Source of the DNA: UBA2336 sp049306095
GTDB lineage: Bacteria > Bacteroidota > Bacteroidia > Cytophagales > Cyclobacteriaceae
Assembly: GCA_049306095.1 (NCBI GenBank)
Contig: JBAQPU010000055.1
Location: 37,665-101,664 of the forward strand
Direction of reading: 5' to 3'
DNA length: 64,000 bases
The number at the start of each line of letters is the position of its first letter. Position 1 is the first letter of the stretch. The translations under genes were made by a program, and so were the position numbers. This document shows, in pieces, positions 15,127-23,141 of this stretch. The notes beneath the pieces were generated by a model. The model had not been told where the DNA came from, searched no databases, and saw only the letters and a program-made list of their open reading frames with translations.

Positions 15127-15670
15127 AGTCAGGTTCAACAACAAACAGCACCTGGTCGTATTCAACCGGTGAAGCATTCTCCGTCATTACTTTTACAATG
15201 GTTCCTGAAACTTCCGATTCGATTTCATTAAACAGCTTCATGGCTTCAATGATACACACCGTTTGCCCCTTGGATACCTTATCGCCCACCGAAACAAATG
15301 GAGGTGAATCAGGATTTCCGGAACGGTAGAAGGTACCAATCATCGGAGATTTGATATCAACTGTTTTCTTACCCGATGAAGCTTCAGCGGAGGGGGCAGT
15401 TGCTTTTGCTGCCGGGGCCACCGGAACAGCAGGTGCAGCAGCCACAGCAGGAGCGGCTGCCACGGGCGCCATCACGGGCGTTGATTTAAATACTTTTTGA
15501 TCTGGTTCGCGCTTCACGCTGAGTTTTAGCTCGCTGGTTTCAATGTTCACCTCATTCAATCCCGACTTGGAGATGAAATCAATGAGGTCGCGGATTTCTG
15601 TTGTTTTCATTGCAGATGAATTGGATTTAGATTCGGTTGCCTTTGAAGGCTTTGTGATTTTCTTTGCCAT
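15125..15670 (-). CDS. accB: Biotin carboxyl carrier protein of acetyl-CoA carboxylase
   Basis: A 181-residue carrier that shuttles carboxybiotin between biotin carboxylase and carboxyltransferase. The biotinylation motif EAMKLFNEIE has Lys145 as acceptor, within the C-terminal lipoyl/biotinyl domain (about 104-181). An N-terminal helical segment (TTEIRDLIDFISKSG, 23-37) corresponds to the usual start of AccB, and a flexible Ala/Pro-rich linker spans about 64-98. The first 20 residues (Lys/Ser-rich) are an extension; an internal ATG at residue 21 would remove it, but the ATG at 15670 lies only 6 bp after the efp stop, which fits tight operon packing. It is encoded between efp and accC. Confidence 0.95.
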   Translation of the reverse strand: MAKKITKPSKATESKSNSSAMKTTEIRDLIDFISKSGLNEVNIETSELKLSVKREPDQKVFKSTPVMAPVAAAPAVAAAPAVPVAPAAKATAPSAEASSGKKTVDIKSPMIGTFYRSGNPDSPPFVSVGDKVSKGQTVCIIEAMKLFNEIESEVSGTIVKVMTENASPVEYDQVLFVVEPD

Positions 15671-15676
15671 GTCAGG

Positions 15677-16240
15677 TTATTTTGCACGTTCGATATACGC
15701 ACCAGTGGCCGTATCGATTTTAATTTTGTCTCCTGTGTTGATGAAGAGGGGCACTTTAACTTCGGTGCCATTCTCTAAAGTAGCTGCTTTAAGTGTACGG
15801 GTTGCTGTATCACCAGCTAAACCCGGTTCGGTGTATTGAATTTCCATCACTACCTGTGAAGGTGCTTCTGCTGTAATGGCATCTTTACCATCTTCAAACG
15901 CAATGAGCAAGGTAACACCTTCTTTGATATACTGGATGGCATCGCCTAATAAGTTCTTGTCGAGATAGATTTGTTCAAAGGTTTGATTGTCCATGCATAC
16001 CAGGCTATCGCCATCCTGGTATAAGTACTGATATTCTTTTGTTTCAACACGCAAAATTTCAGCGGCATCGCCCGGACGAAAACGATTTTCAACAATTCTT
16101 CCATTGCGGAGGTTTCGCATTTTAACCTGATAGAATGCGCGCAGGTTGCCGGGTGTGCGGTGTTGAAGTTCTTCTACCTGCATAACCTCACCGTTGTAAC
16201 GCATGTAATTACCCTTGCTTAAATCTGAAATAGATGCCAT
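15677..16240 (-). CDS. efp: Translation elongation factor P, Asn-tip variant
   Basis: A 187-residue, three-domain EF-P that binds between P and E sites and relieves ribosomes stalled at polyproline. Domain I contains the tip loop HRTPGNLRAF, in which Asn32 occupies the place of the modified Lys34 of E. coli. Neither EpmA-type lysylation nor EarP-type arginine rhamnosylation could act on it. Domains II and III follow, with VMEIQYTEPGLAGDTA near 130-145 and GDKIKIDTATGAYIERAK at the end. It lies between fabH and accB, 6 bp before accB, a gene order frequent in Bacteroidota. I see no efp modification enzyme gene in the window. Confidence 0.95.
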   Translation of the reverse strand: MASISDLSKGNYMRYNGEVMQVEELQHRTPGNLRAFYQVKMRNLRNGRIVENRFRPGDAAEILRVETKEYQYLYQDGDSLVCMDNQTFEQIYLDKNLLGDAIQYIKEGVTLLIAFEDGKDAITAEAPSQVVMEIQYTEPGLAGDTATRTLKAATLENGTEVKVPLFINTGDKIKIDTATGAYIERAK

Positions 16241-16259
16241 AGATATTAATTCGACAGTA

Positions 16260-16383
16260 AAAGTTTAATTGTTCAAAGTTTAATGTTTCAATTGTTTAGG
16301 GTTCAAGATTCAGGGTTTATGACTTTGTAATTTAACAATTCATTAAGCTAAATAACATAAAACCTTGAACTTTGAACCTGAGA
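16260..16383. repeat. Heptad-period repeat region between fabH and efp
   Basis: Degenerate heptads of the type AAACTTT/AACCCTG run along one arm (16260-16320). A shorter inverted arm of GTTCAAA-type units lies at 16360-16383, adjoining the fabH stop. The phase slips by one base once. The centre (16325-16355) is AT-rich and unrelated. This is less regular than the accB/accC element. Confidence 0.65.
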
Positions 16384-17373
16384 CTAGTATGCCCATTTTA
16401 AATAGATGGAACCCCAGGTAAATCCACCGCCAAAAGCTGCAATAATGATGGTATCGCCTTTTTTAAGTTTCTTCTCATAATCCCAGAATAACAGCGGTAT
16501 GGTGCCTGCGGTTGTGTTGCCATACTTTTCTATGTTCATCATTACCTTATCATCGGTAATGCCCATGCGGCTGGAGGTAGCGTCAATAATTCGCTTGTTT
16601 GCCTGGTGGGGTGCAAGCCAGGCTACATCATTTCCGGATAAGTTGTTACGCTCCATTATTTGAGCGGAAACATCGGCCATATTAGTGACAGCAAACTTAA
16701 ACACTGCCGCGCCTTCCTGATGTACGTAATGAAGGTTCGCCTCTACAGAGGCATGAGTAGCAGGTACTTTGCTACCACCGGCTTCCATGTACAGGTATTG
16801 AACTCCGGAACCATCGCTTTTTAAAATTGAGTCCATCACTCCTACATTCTCCGTGGTTGGCTCCAGCAGTACTGCGCCACATCCGTCACCAAAGATGATG
16901 CAGGTGGTACGGTCTTTATAATTAATGATAGACGACATTTTGTCGCCACCAATCACAATAACTTTTTTGTGCGTGCCTGATTCAACATATTTAGCACCGG
17001 TGATGAGCGCGTAAAGAAAGCCGGAGCATGCAGCGGAGAGGTCGTAGCTGAAGGAGTTAGTTGCTCCAACCTGATCGGCCACCAGGTTTGCTGTAGCAGG
17101 AAAGGGGTGGTCTGGAGTGATGGTGGCACAAATAATCAGATCAATGTCTTTCGGATCTGTTTTTGTTTTCGCGAGCAGCTCCTGTACGGCCTTCGTTGCC
17201 ATGTAGGAGGTGCCAAGTCCTTCACCTTTTAAAATTCTTCTTTCTTTGATCCCGGTACGGGTGGTAATCCATTCATCATTGGTTTCAACCATGGTTGAAA
17301 GTTCATGATTGGTGAGAATGTAATCAGGAACGTAGCCTCCTACGCCTGTAATGGCTGCACGAATTTTACTCAT
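16384..17373 (-). CDS. fabH: 3-oxoacyl-ACP synthase III
   Basis: A 329-residue thiolase-fold condensing enzyme that starts fatty-acid synthesis by joining an acyl-CoA primer to malonyl-ACP. The catalytic triad is visible: Cys116 in SAACSGFL, His in APHQANKRI (about 247-255), and Asn in YGNTTAGTIPLL (about 284-295). N-terminal GVGGYVPDYILTN and TNDEWITTRTGIKER are standard. Length is normal. It sits upstream of efp, accB and accC and downstream of rpmF. A terminator-like hairpin lies between rpmF and fabH, so fabH may have its own start of transcription or be subject to attenuation. Confidence 0.96.
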   Translation of the reverse strand: MSKIRAAITGVGGYVPDYILTNHELSTMVETNDEWITTRTGIKERRILKGEGLGTSYMATKAVQELLAKTKTDPKDIDLIICATITPDHPFPATANLVADQVGATNSFSYDLSAACSGFLYALITGAKYVESGTHKKVIVIGGDKMSSIINYKDRTTCIIFGDGCGAVLLEPTTENVGVMDSILKSDGSGVQYLYMEAGGSKVPATHASVEANLHYVHQEGAAVFKFAVTNMADVSAQIMERNNLSGNDVAWLAPHQANKRIIDATSSRMGITDDKVMMNIEKYGNTTAGTIPLLFWDYEKKLKKGDTIIIAAFGGGFTWGSIYLKWAY

Positions 17374-17424
17374 ACTTCGATTTTAACTTCAAAAATGATG
17401 TCATTCACGACTACCTGTAAAAAG

Positions 17425-17456
17425 CAAAAAGCCCGTACCGATTTATCGGGACGAGC
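17425..17456 (-). terminator. Terminator-like hairpin between rpmF and fabH
   Basis: Read on the minus strand: stem GCTCGT-CCGAT / ATCGG-ACGGGC, with one internal mismatch and a G-T pair, followed by five Ts. It would end or reduce transcription from the rpmF side before fabH. It lies within an otherwise co-directional cluster, so partial read-through is plausible. The rest of the 17374-17552 gap holds no gene. Confidence 0.7.
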
Positions 17457-17552
17457 AATTTAAACTATTAATTTTTTGCATCATGCAAACGTTCTTCTGT
17501 TTTCCTATGAGTGCTGCATGTACAGGCAGGAAAATCAAGAACTCTTCGCATG

Positions 17553-17744
17553 TTACGCTAACACTTCTTTTTCCATCACCACTTTACCATTGTAGTAAAG
17601 CTTGCCCTCTAACCAGAAAGCACGGTGTGGTAAATGATGTTCACCCGTAGTAGGGCACACCGCCATTTGTTTGGCAGTAGCCTTATAGTGTGTTCTTCTT
17701 TTATCTCTGCGGGTTTTCGAGGTTTTTCGTTTCGGATTTGGCAT
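17553..17744 (-). CDS. rpmF: Ribosomal protein bL32
   Basis: A 63-residue basic protein with the typical bL32 start MPNPKRKTSKTRRDKRR, and the sequence CPTTGEHHLPHRAF in the middle. The four-Cys zinc-ribbon form of L32 is not present here; only one Cys is visible, so this is the zinc-free form. It is a component of the 50S subunit. It lies 13 bp downstream of the DUF177 gene, the usual yceD-rpmF pairing, and upstream of fabH. Confidence 0.95.
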   Translation of the reverse strand: MPNPKRKTSKTRRDKRRTHYKATAKQMAVCPTTGEHHLPHRAFWLEGKLYYNGKVVMEKEVLA

Positions 17745-17757
17745 AACTCAATTAATA

Positions 17758-18267
17758 TTAATTTTTATTCAACTTCTTTAACATTTCCCATCGAGGATCA
17801 GTTTCCTCTTTTTTCTCTGATTCAGTGTCGGATGTATAAATAATACCACCGTCTTCATCGGCCTCTTGGCTGAACCGGGGGTGTAGTTTCTTCATGGGTA
17901 TCGCCAGGGCAATAAACTCATATAGGTACTTACCCAGTTCAAGGGTTTCGGTGCCGCGGTGAATCATCATGACATCTTCGCTAATCTCTTTGTCTTCGTC
18001 ACCGTATTTAAAGATGATCTTCGGAGAAACATCAATCGGGTAATCAAATTCATCCAGACTGCGGTCGCACACCAACCTGACTGATCCAGTAATTTTAAAA
18101 TTGGCCTCCAGGAAGGTTTCCCGTTTATCCAGGGCCACATCGGCCCTAAAATTTCCCCCTGAAACAAGCCCGGTATCGTATTTTTTCAAAAACCCGGCCC
18201 CAAGCTCATATTCAAAATGATGGACATTGAGACTAAGACCCAGAATATTAACACGATAGCGCTCCAT
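17758..18267 (-). CDS. DUF177 (YceD-like) protein
   Basis: A 169-residue protein of the DUF177/YceD family, encoded directly upstream of rpmF as in most bacteria; family members are implicated in 23S rRNA or 50S maturation. Landmarks are the strand-rich middle with CDRSLDEFDYPI (about 88-99), the acidic FKYGDEDKEISED segment, the LGKYLYEFIALAIPMK helix, and the C-terminal signature DPRWEMLKKL. No signal peptide. A -7 box (TATCTTTG on the minus strand at 18302-18309) precedes it and probably starts the rpmF-containing operon. The family call rests on context plus the C-terminal signature. Confidence 0.85.
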   Translation of the reverse strand: MERYRVNILGLSLNVHHFEYELGAGFLKKYDTGLVSGGNFRADVALDKRETFLEANFKITGSVRLVCDRSLDEFDYPIDVSPKIIFKYGDEDKEISEDVMMIHRGTETLELGKYLYEFIALAIPMKKLHPRFSQEADEDGGIIYTSDTESEKKEETDPRWEMLKKLNKN

Positions 18268-18301
18268 ATGAAAACCCCATCCGGGTATTAAAAATGGCTG
18301 G

Positions 18302-18309
18302 CAAAGATA
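18302..18309 (-). promoter_or_regulatory. -7 box upstream of the DUF177-rpmF operon
   Basis: Minus-strand TATCTTTG, a perfect TAnnTTTG match 35 bp before the start codon. No clear TTG at the -33 position. Confidence 0.45.
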
Positions 18310-18365
18310 TTGAAAATTATCTGAAATTAAAGGAGTACCCCTGTTTTAGGGTTTTTTCTGTACTG

Positions 18366-18752
18366 TTATAGGAAGTCGGTAACTGCGGCTTGCTTCAACT
18401 CTTCCTTGCTCTTTTTGCTGAAATTGGTTACAAAAAAGTCAATGATGTTCTTTTTAAAACCAAGTTTAATGGCAATGTTCTTACAGAAGATGATCTCGTT
18501 CTCAAAAACGTGGTGATCCGCAAATACAAGTTCCAGGGCGGAATAGAGATAATCAAATTTCTGTTCGCTGGAAAGTGCCCCTAAGGAATCGATGGGTTCT
18601 GGATTTTTAATCAGGTTATGAACGGCATCTTCTGAGAAATTTCTGTCTTTGGCAATCTTAAAAATCATCTCACGCTCAATCTTAGCAAAGTGTTTGTCGG
18701 CCTCGGCTAATTGAATCAGGATGTTCAGTTGTTTGCGGGTAACGATGTCCAT
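18366..18752 (-). CDS. TerB-like helical protein, function unknown
   Basis: A 128-residue, all-helical, cytoplasmic protein resembling the TerB-like fold. The N-terminal helix LNILIQLAEADKHFAKIERE carries the acidic ADxHFxxxE pattern that recurs in TerB-like domains, and a second similar helix is LELVFADHHVFENE at about 73-86. The symmetric repeat of an A-D-x-H-x-x-x-x-E pattern suggests a duplicated acidic metal-binding unit. It has no tellurium-resistance neighbours, so a tellurite role should not be assumed. A -7 box TATATTTG (minus strand, 18773-18780) lies 20 bp before the start codon, so it is probably transcribed on its own. Confidence 0.65.
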   Translation of the reverse strand: MDIVTRKQLNILIQLAEADKHFAKIEREMIFKIAKDRNFSEDAVHNLIKNPEPIDSLGALSSEQKFDYLYSALELVFADHHVFENEIIFCKNIAIKLGFKKNIIDFFVTNFSKKSKEELKQAAVTDFL

Positions 18753-18772
18753 TTGAACGAATGCTTGAAGAT

Positions 18773-18780
18773 CAAATATA
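18773..18780 (-). promoter_or_regulatory. -7 box upstream of the TerB-like gene
   Basis: Minus-strand TATATTTG, a perfect match to the Bacteroidota -7 consensus, ending 20 bp before the start codon. No good TTG at -33. Confidence 0.5.
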
Positions 18781-18843
18781 GAGAATATTAGTATTCAGGT
18801 ACAGCTACCCTGTCGGATGGCTAAAAGGTGCAACCAACTACAC

Positions 18844-19872
18844 TTATTTTTCTGTGGATGGCGCTTGCCTGGATTGCAATACATCTTTAGCCATATAAAT
18901 AGCCTGGCGCATAGAGTTTTCGCTGGCCTGGTTTTTACCGGCAATCGGGTACGCTGTTCCATGATCGGGTGAGGTGCGTACCACTGGAAGCCCAGCGGTA
19001 AAATTTACTCCTGTGTCAAATGCCATCGACTTAAAAGGAATTAGTCCCTGGTCGTGATACATGGCAAGAATGGCATCGTACCGCATGAAGTTACCAGCGG
19101 CAAAGAAGCCATCGGGGGGAAAGGGGCCAAAAACAGTCTTTCCCTGATTTTTTAAATCGTTGATTAAGGGTTTTAGTATTTTTTCATCCTCTTCACCAAT
19201 GACCCCGCCATCGCCCGCATGTGGATTGAGTCCTAACACGGCAATTTTAGGTTTGGTTATACCGAAGTCATTCCTGAGGGTTTGTTCTAACGCTTTTAAT
19301 TTTGACTCAACCCGTTCGCGTGTAATGAGAGGCGCAACATCCCGTATGGGAACGTGACCGGTAACGAGCCCTACCCGAAGCGAGTCGTTCACCAATAACA
19401 TGAGGTGCTCTTTTGCTCCGAAGAAATCTGCCAGAAACTCGGTATGACCCTTAAATGGAAATTCGGTACTGTGAATGGTATGTTTATCGATGGGTGCCGT
19501 TACCAGGGCATCAATCATTCCTTCTTTTAAATCGGTGGCAGCCTGCTTTAACGCCTGCAATGCTGCTGCTCCCGTTTGAGTAGAGGCCTTTCCCGGATGA
19601 GCTTCCATAGTTTCATCCCAACTGGTAACAACATTTACACTTTTGGGTAAGTATTGTCCGCGATTTCTTACCTGGCTATAATTGAAGTCTTCCAGACTGA
19701 GAAGTTTCTTGTAAAACGCCAACACTCTGGAAGAGCCATACACAACCGGTGTAATCATGTTTAACAATCGGTTATCGCTCAGTGCTTTGATCGTGACCTC
19801 GGGCCCAACGCCATTCATGTCACCCAGGGTAATTCCAATTCTTGGCTTTTCAGTTTTTGAAGGATGTGTCAT
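18844..19872 (-). CDS. pdxA: 4-hydroxythreonine-4-phosphate dehydrogenase
   Basis: A 342-residue PdxA-family enzyme that oxidises 4-phosphohydroxy-L-threonine in the DXP-dependent pyridoxal-phosphate pathway. Landmarks are RIGITLGDMNGVGPEV near the N-terminus, ALVTAPIDKHTI and GHTEFLADFFG in the middle (metal-binding His in the latter), GLNPHAGDGGVIGEED, and YHDQGLIPFKSMAFDTGVN near residue 285. The ATG at 19872 is preferred; a GTG six codons upstream is possible. It is divergent from ksgA. Other pyridoxal genes are not in the window. Confidence 0.95.
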   Translation of the reverse strand: MTHPSKTEKPRIGITLGDMNGVGPEVTIKALSDNRLLNMITPVVYGSSRVLAFYKKLLSLEDFNYSQVRNRGQYLPKSVNVVTSWDETMEAHPGKASTQTGAAALQALKQAATDLKEGMIDALVTAPIDKHTIHSTEFPFKGHTEFLADFFGAKEHLMLLVNDSLRVGLVTGHVPIRDVAPLITRERVESKLKALEQTLRNDFGITKPKIAVLGLNPHAGDGGVIGEEDEKILKPLINDLKNQGKTVFGPFPPDGFFAAGNFMRYDAILAMYHDQGLIPFKSMAFDTGVNFTAGLPVVRTSPDHGTAYPIAGKNQASENSMRQAIYMAKDVLQSRQAPSTEK

Positions 19873-20002
19873 TGAGAGGATTTTGTACACACAATTTTAC
19901 ACTATTTTTTACCCTCACCCTAAATTATGTTTCCGGGATATACTTCTGTTGACAGTTTTTGAGTTGTTGCAGTACCGTACCGGTAACCATTTCTGTTTTT
20001 AG

Positions 20003-20010
20003 TAAGTTTG
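20003..20010 (+). promoter_or_regulatory. -7 box of the ksgA operon
   Basis: TAAGTTTG, a perfect match to TAnnTTTG. It rules out long upstream starts for KsgA and leaves TTG 20016 or TTG 20031. No TTG at the standard -33 distance. Confidence 0.5.
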
Positions 20011-20030
20011 CAGCATTGAACAACGCTACC

Positions 20031-20813
20031 TTGGTAAGGCCAAAGAAATTTTTAGGGCAACACTTTCTGAATGATCAGCACATTGCCGAACGCATTGTTG
20101 AGGCATTGACAGTGGGTGATCAGTCTAATGTATTGGAGATTGGCCCCGGTACTGGTGTATTGACAAAATTTTTAGTTCGGAAAGAAAACATTCACCTCAA
20201 GGTCGTTGAAATCGATTGGGATTCTGTCGCCTATTTAAGAAAGCATTTCGCTGATTTACAAATTGTCGAAGGCGATTTCCTCGAACTTCCCATCCGTGAA
20301 ATTTTTGCGGAGCGTTTTTCCGTCATTGGAAATTTTCCGTATAATATTTCCTCTCAGATCTTCTTTAAAATACTGGAGCACCGCGACCAGGTTGTTCAGG
20401 TGGTTTGTATGTTGCAAAAAGAAGTAGCCGAGCGCATTGCAGAGCCCCCGGGAAGCAAGGTTTATGGAATTTTAAGCGTACTGCTTCAGGCGTTCTACGA
20501 TATTAAATACCTGTTCAAGGTTTCTCCGGGTGTTTTTATACCGCCACCCAAAGTGATGTCGGCTGTTATCCGGTTAGAGCGAAATCAACGAGAGCGACTG
20601 GATTGTGATGAAGCGTTATTTTTCAAAGTGGTGAAACAGGGTTTTAATAACCGGAGGAAAACATTGCGCAACGCATTAAAAAATCTAAATTTAACACCCG
20701 AAATTTCAGCCCTTCCAATTTTTGACCAGCGAGCTGAGCAGTTAACGGTAGACGAGTTTATACATATTACGCAATTAATGGAGAAGAGCCGTGCAAGAGC
20801 TGGTTCAATTTGA
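20031..20813 (+). CDS. ksgA: 16S rRNA dimethyladenosine transferase
   Basis: A 260-residue rRNA methyltransferase that dimethylates two adjacent adenines in helix 45 of 16S rRNA using S-adenosylmethionine. The family start RPKKFLGQHFLND is followed by SAM motif LEIGPGTGVLT, acidic EIDWD, EGDFLELP and the catalytic NFPYNIS (the NxPY motif) at about residues 105-111. FIPPPKVMSAVIRL and NNRRKTLRNAL close the protein. The TTG at 20031 is chosen because the -7 box ends at 20010 and relatives begin just before the RPKK motif; TTG 20016 is the alternative. Its 3' end overlaps mgtE by 23 bp in another frame. Confidence 0.93.
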   Translation: MVRPKKFLGQHFLNDQHIAERIVEALTVGDQSNVLEIGPGTGVLTKFLVRKENIHLKVVEIDWDSVAYLRKHFADLQIVEGDFLELPIREIFAERFSVIGNFPYNISSQIFFKILEHRDQVVQVVCMLQKEVAERIAEPPGSKVYGILSVLLQAFYDIKYLFKVSPGVFIPPPKVMSAVIRLERNQRERLDCDEALFFKVVKQGFNNRRKTLRNALKNLNLTPEISALPIFDQRAEQLTVDEFIHITQLMEKSRARAGSI

Positions 20814-22155
20814 ATTAACGAAAGAGTTTGCCGAACGTTTTCAGCAAGCGCTGCATGAAGGCGATCGCAAGTTTATTTTAGAAACGTTGCGGGATGTAAA
20901 CCCTGCCGATATTTCTGCGCTTCTGTATGAGTTCAGTTCAGAGGAATCCAAGTATGCCTTAAGCCTGCTTTCGATTGAGGTGCAGGCTGAGATCATCAAC
21001 GATCTCGATCCGGATACGCGTAAAACCTTTTTAAAAATTTATGAACCAGATGAAATCGTTCGGATTGTCAACTTGGTTAATTCAGATGACGCAGCCGATA
21101 TTTTAAATGAACTTCCGATCAAAATCAGGGAAGAGGTTTTGGTTGGGTTAGAACCGGAACTCAGGATTCAGGTAATCGACTTGCTGCGCTACGAAGAAAA
21201 CGTAGCGGGTGGGTTGATGGCCAAGGAGTTGATAAAAGTACGCGATCACTGGACGGTCGTTCAGTGCATTGAGGAAATCCGCAAACAAGCTGAGAATGTC
21301 GATAAGTTTTATGCAGTTTATGTGGTGGATGACCGCGATAAACTGATGGGGCGTATTTCCCTGAAAGATTTGGTTTTATCACTTTCCGATTCGCGCAAAA
21401 TTGTTTCGCAAATCATCGAGGAAGAAGAAATTGTTTCGGTGGAAACTTATTTAGATGAGAAGGAGGTAGCCGACATTATGCGCAAGTACGATCTCGAATC
21501 TGTTCCGGTGGTGAATGTGCAAGGTCAGCTGATTGGGCGGATCACCATTGATGATGTGGTGGATGTGATTACCGAACAAGCAGAAGAGGACCGTCAGTTG
21601 ATGTCTGGTATTTCGGAGGCTGTAGAGGAAGATGACAGCGTGTGGAGAAATACACGTGCCCGTTTACCGTGGTTGCTCATTGGTATTCTGGGTGGATTGA
21701 TGAATGCTAAATTCATGGGTTTGTTTGAGACCGAACTTGCGCGGATTACAGCAATAGCATTTTTTACACCGCTTATTCAGGCAACGGGAGGCAACGTTGG
21801 TATTCAGTCATCCTCGTTGATCGTTCAAAGTTTATCGAACCCTGGCTTTGTTGAAGAGGAGTTGGGTAAGCGATTGGCGAAAGTGTTTTCTGTTGCACTG
21901 CTGAACGGGCTTTTTCTTGCCTTGATTGTTTTTGGTGCAAACGTGTTATTGTTTAATGAGAAGAGCTTGTCAACCATTGTTTCTTTGGCGCTTTTCAGCG
22001 TGGTGTTGTTTGCTTCATTCATTGGTACCGTTACACCGCTCGTATTAAACCGATTTGGGTTTAATCCCGCGCTGGCATCCGGACCGTTCATTACCACGAT
22101 TAACGACCTGTTGGGGTTAACGGTTTACTTTTTTACAGTGCACCTCTTGCTGTAG
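20791..22155 (+). CDS. mgtE: Magnesium transporter MgtE
   Basis: A 454-residue MgtE-family Mg2+ channel/transporter of the inner membrane. The cytosolic N domain (about 1-125, with helical repeats such as LPIKIREEVLVGLEPE) is followed by a tandem CBS pair (about 130-255; VQCIEEIRKQAENVDKF, then IGRITIDDVVDVITEQ). The membrane domain (about 285-454) has about five hydrophobic helices, including GGNVGIQSSSLIVQSL and the C-terminal TTINDLLGLTVYFFTVHLLL. Acidic residues at the N/CBS interface in relatives sense Mg2+. It starts at a GTG within ksgA (23-bp overlap), so translation is likely coupled. Confidence 0.95.
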   Translation: MQELVQFELTKEFAERFQQALHEGDRKFILETLRDVNPADISALLYEFSSEESKYALSLLSIEVQAEIINDLDPDTRKTFLKIYEPDEIVRIVNLVNSDDAADILNELPIKIREEVLVGLEPELRIQVIDLLRYEENVAGGLMAKELIKVRDHWTVVQCIEEIRKQAENVDKFYAVYVVDDRDKLMGRISLKDLVLSLSDSRKIVSQIIEEEEIVSVETYLDEKEVADIMRKYDLESVPVVNVQGQLIGRITIDDVVDVITEQAEEDRQLMSGISEAVEEDDSVWRNTRARLPWLLIGILGGLMNAKFMGLFETELARITAIAFFTPLIQATGGNVGIQSSSLIVQSLSNPGFVEEELGKRLAKVFSVALLNGLFLALIVFGANVLLFNEKSLSTIVSLALFSVVLFASFIGTVTPLVLNRFGFNPALASGPFITTINDLLGLTVYFFTVHLLL

Positions 22156-22159
22156 AACC

Positions 22160-23095
22160 ATGCTGAAGAAATGCCTTATAGTTGACCCGATGCACGATAG
22201 TCTGTTCCCCATGCTGGAGGCTATCGGATGGAAGGTGACCTATAATCCTGAGATAAGCCGTTCGGAAATCAAACGAATCCACCACGAGTACACAGGATTA
22301 ATTGTTCGGAGTAAGACGAAAGTTGACCGTGATTTATTAGGTGAAAACCCCTCCATCAAATTTGTTGGTCGGGCAGGCGCAGGAGTTGATAATCTTGACC
22401 TTGGTTATTTAGCGGAGAAGAAAATACAGGCAATACATGCTGCTGAAGGAAATCGCGATGCAGTAGGAGAGCATACCATCGGGTTGTTAATTTCCCTTTT
22501 AAGAAACATCGCTCGGGCAGATCGCGAAGTGCGGACTTTTCAGTGGCATCGGGAAGAAAACCGCGGAGTTGAAATCATAGGTAAGACAGTCGGCATCATT
22601 GGGTACGGCAATATGGGGCACGCTTTTGCCAGGCGATTGTCGGGGTTCGGATGTAAGGTTTTGGCCTATGATAAATACAAAGCCGGTTTTTCTGATTCTT
22701 TTTGCCAGCAGGCAGGAATGGAACAAATTGAACAAGAGGCCGATTTCCTCAGCTTGCATATTCCCCTTACCGGTGAAACCCGCGGCTTGGTAAATGCCAC
22801 GTATCTGAATCGGTTTAAAAAGAAAATCGCGCTTATCAACACCTCCAGGGGAGAGATTGTTTCATTGAAGGATGTCTTGACGTTGTTGAATTCGGGTAAA
22901 TTGATTGGTGCTGCCCTGGATGTGCTGGAGAATGAAAAACTGAAGGAACTGACACCTGATGAGCAAGAGATTTTTAATAAACTCACGCAGCTATCAAATG
23001 TAATATTCACCCCGCATATTGCCGGCTGGACGTTTGAATCTCACATTAAAATTAACGTAGCTTTGACAGACAAAATAAAGTCGTTGGTCTTTTAA
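22160..23095 (+). CDS. D-3-phosphoglycerate dehydrogenase-like 2-hydroxyacid dehydrogenase
   Basis: A 311-residue NAD-dependent D-isomer-specific 2-hydroxyacid dehydrogenase. The split substrate domain brackets a Rossmann domain with the dinucleotide motif VGIIGYGNMGHAFAR (about 143-157). Catalytic residues are recognisable as Arg in NTSRGEIV, Glu in LDVLENEKL and His in FTPHIAGWT. No C-terminal ACT regulatory domain is present, unlike the long SerA forms. The substrate might be 3-phosphoglycerate or another 2-keto acid; sequence alone does not decide. It begins 4 bp after mgtE and is probably co-transcribed with it. Confidence 0.88.
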   Translation: MLKKCLIVDPMHDSLFPMLEAIGWKVTYNPEISRSEIKRIHHEYTGLIVRSKTKVDRDLLGENPSIKFVGRAGAGVDNLDLGYLAEKKIQAIHAAEGNRDAVGEHTIGLLISLLRNIARADREVRTFQWHREENRGVEIIGKTVGIIGYGNMGHAFARRLSGFGCKVLAYDKYKAGFSDSFCQQAGMEQIEQEADFLSLHIPLTGETRGLVNATYLNRFKKKIALINTSRGEIVSLKDVLTLLNSGKLIGAALDVLENEKLKELTPDEQEIFNKLTQLSNVIFTPHIAGWTFESHIKINVALTDKIKSLVF

Positions 23096-23141
23096 AATTA
23101 ATAGGTTTTAAATTTTGTAGATTACCACCACAACCAGTTAC

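Noticed and set aside
18366..18752. Tellurite-resistance gene
   Set aside because: Only the helical TerB-like layout matches; no ter operon or stress neighbours, so resistance cannot be claimed.
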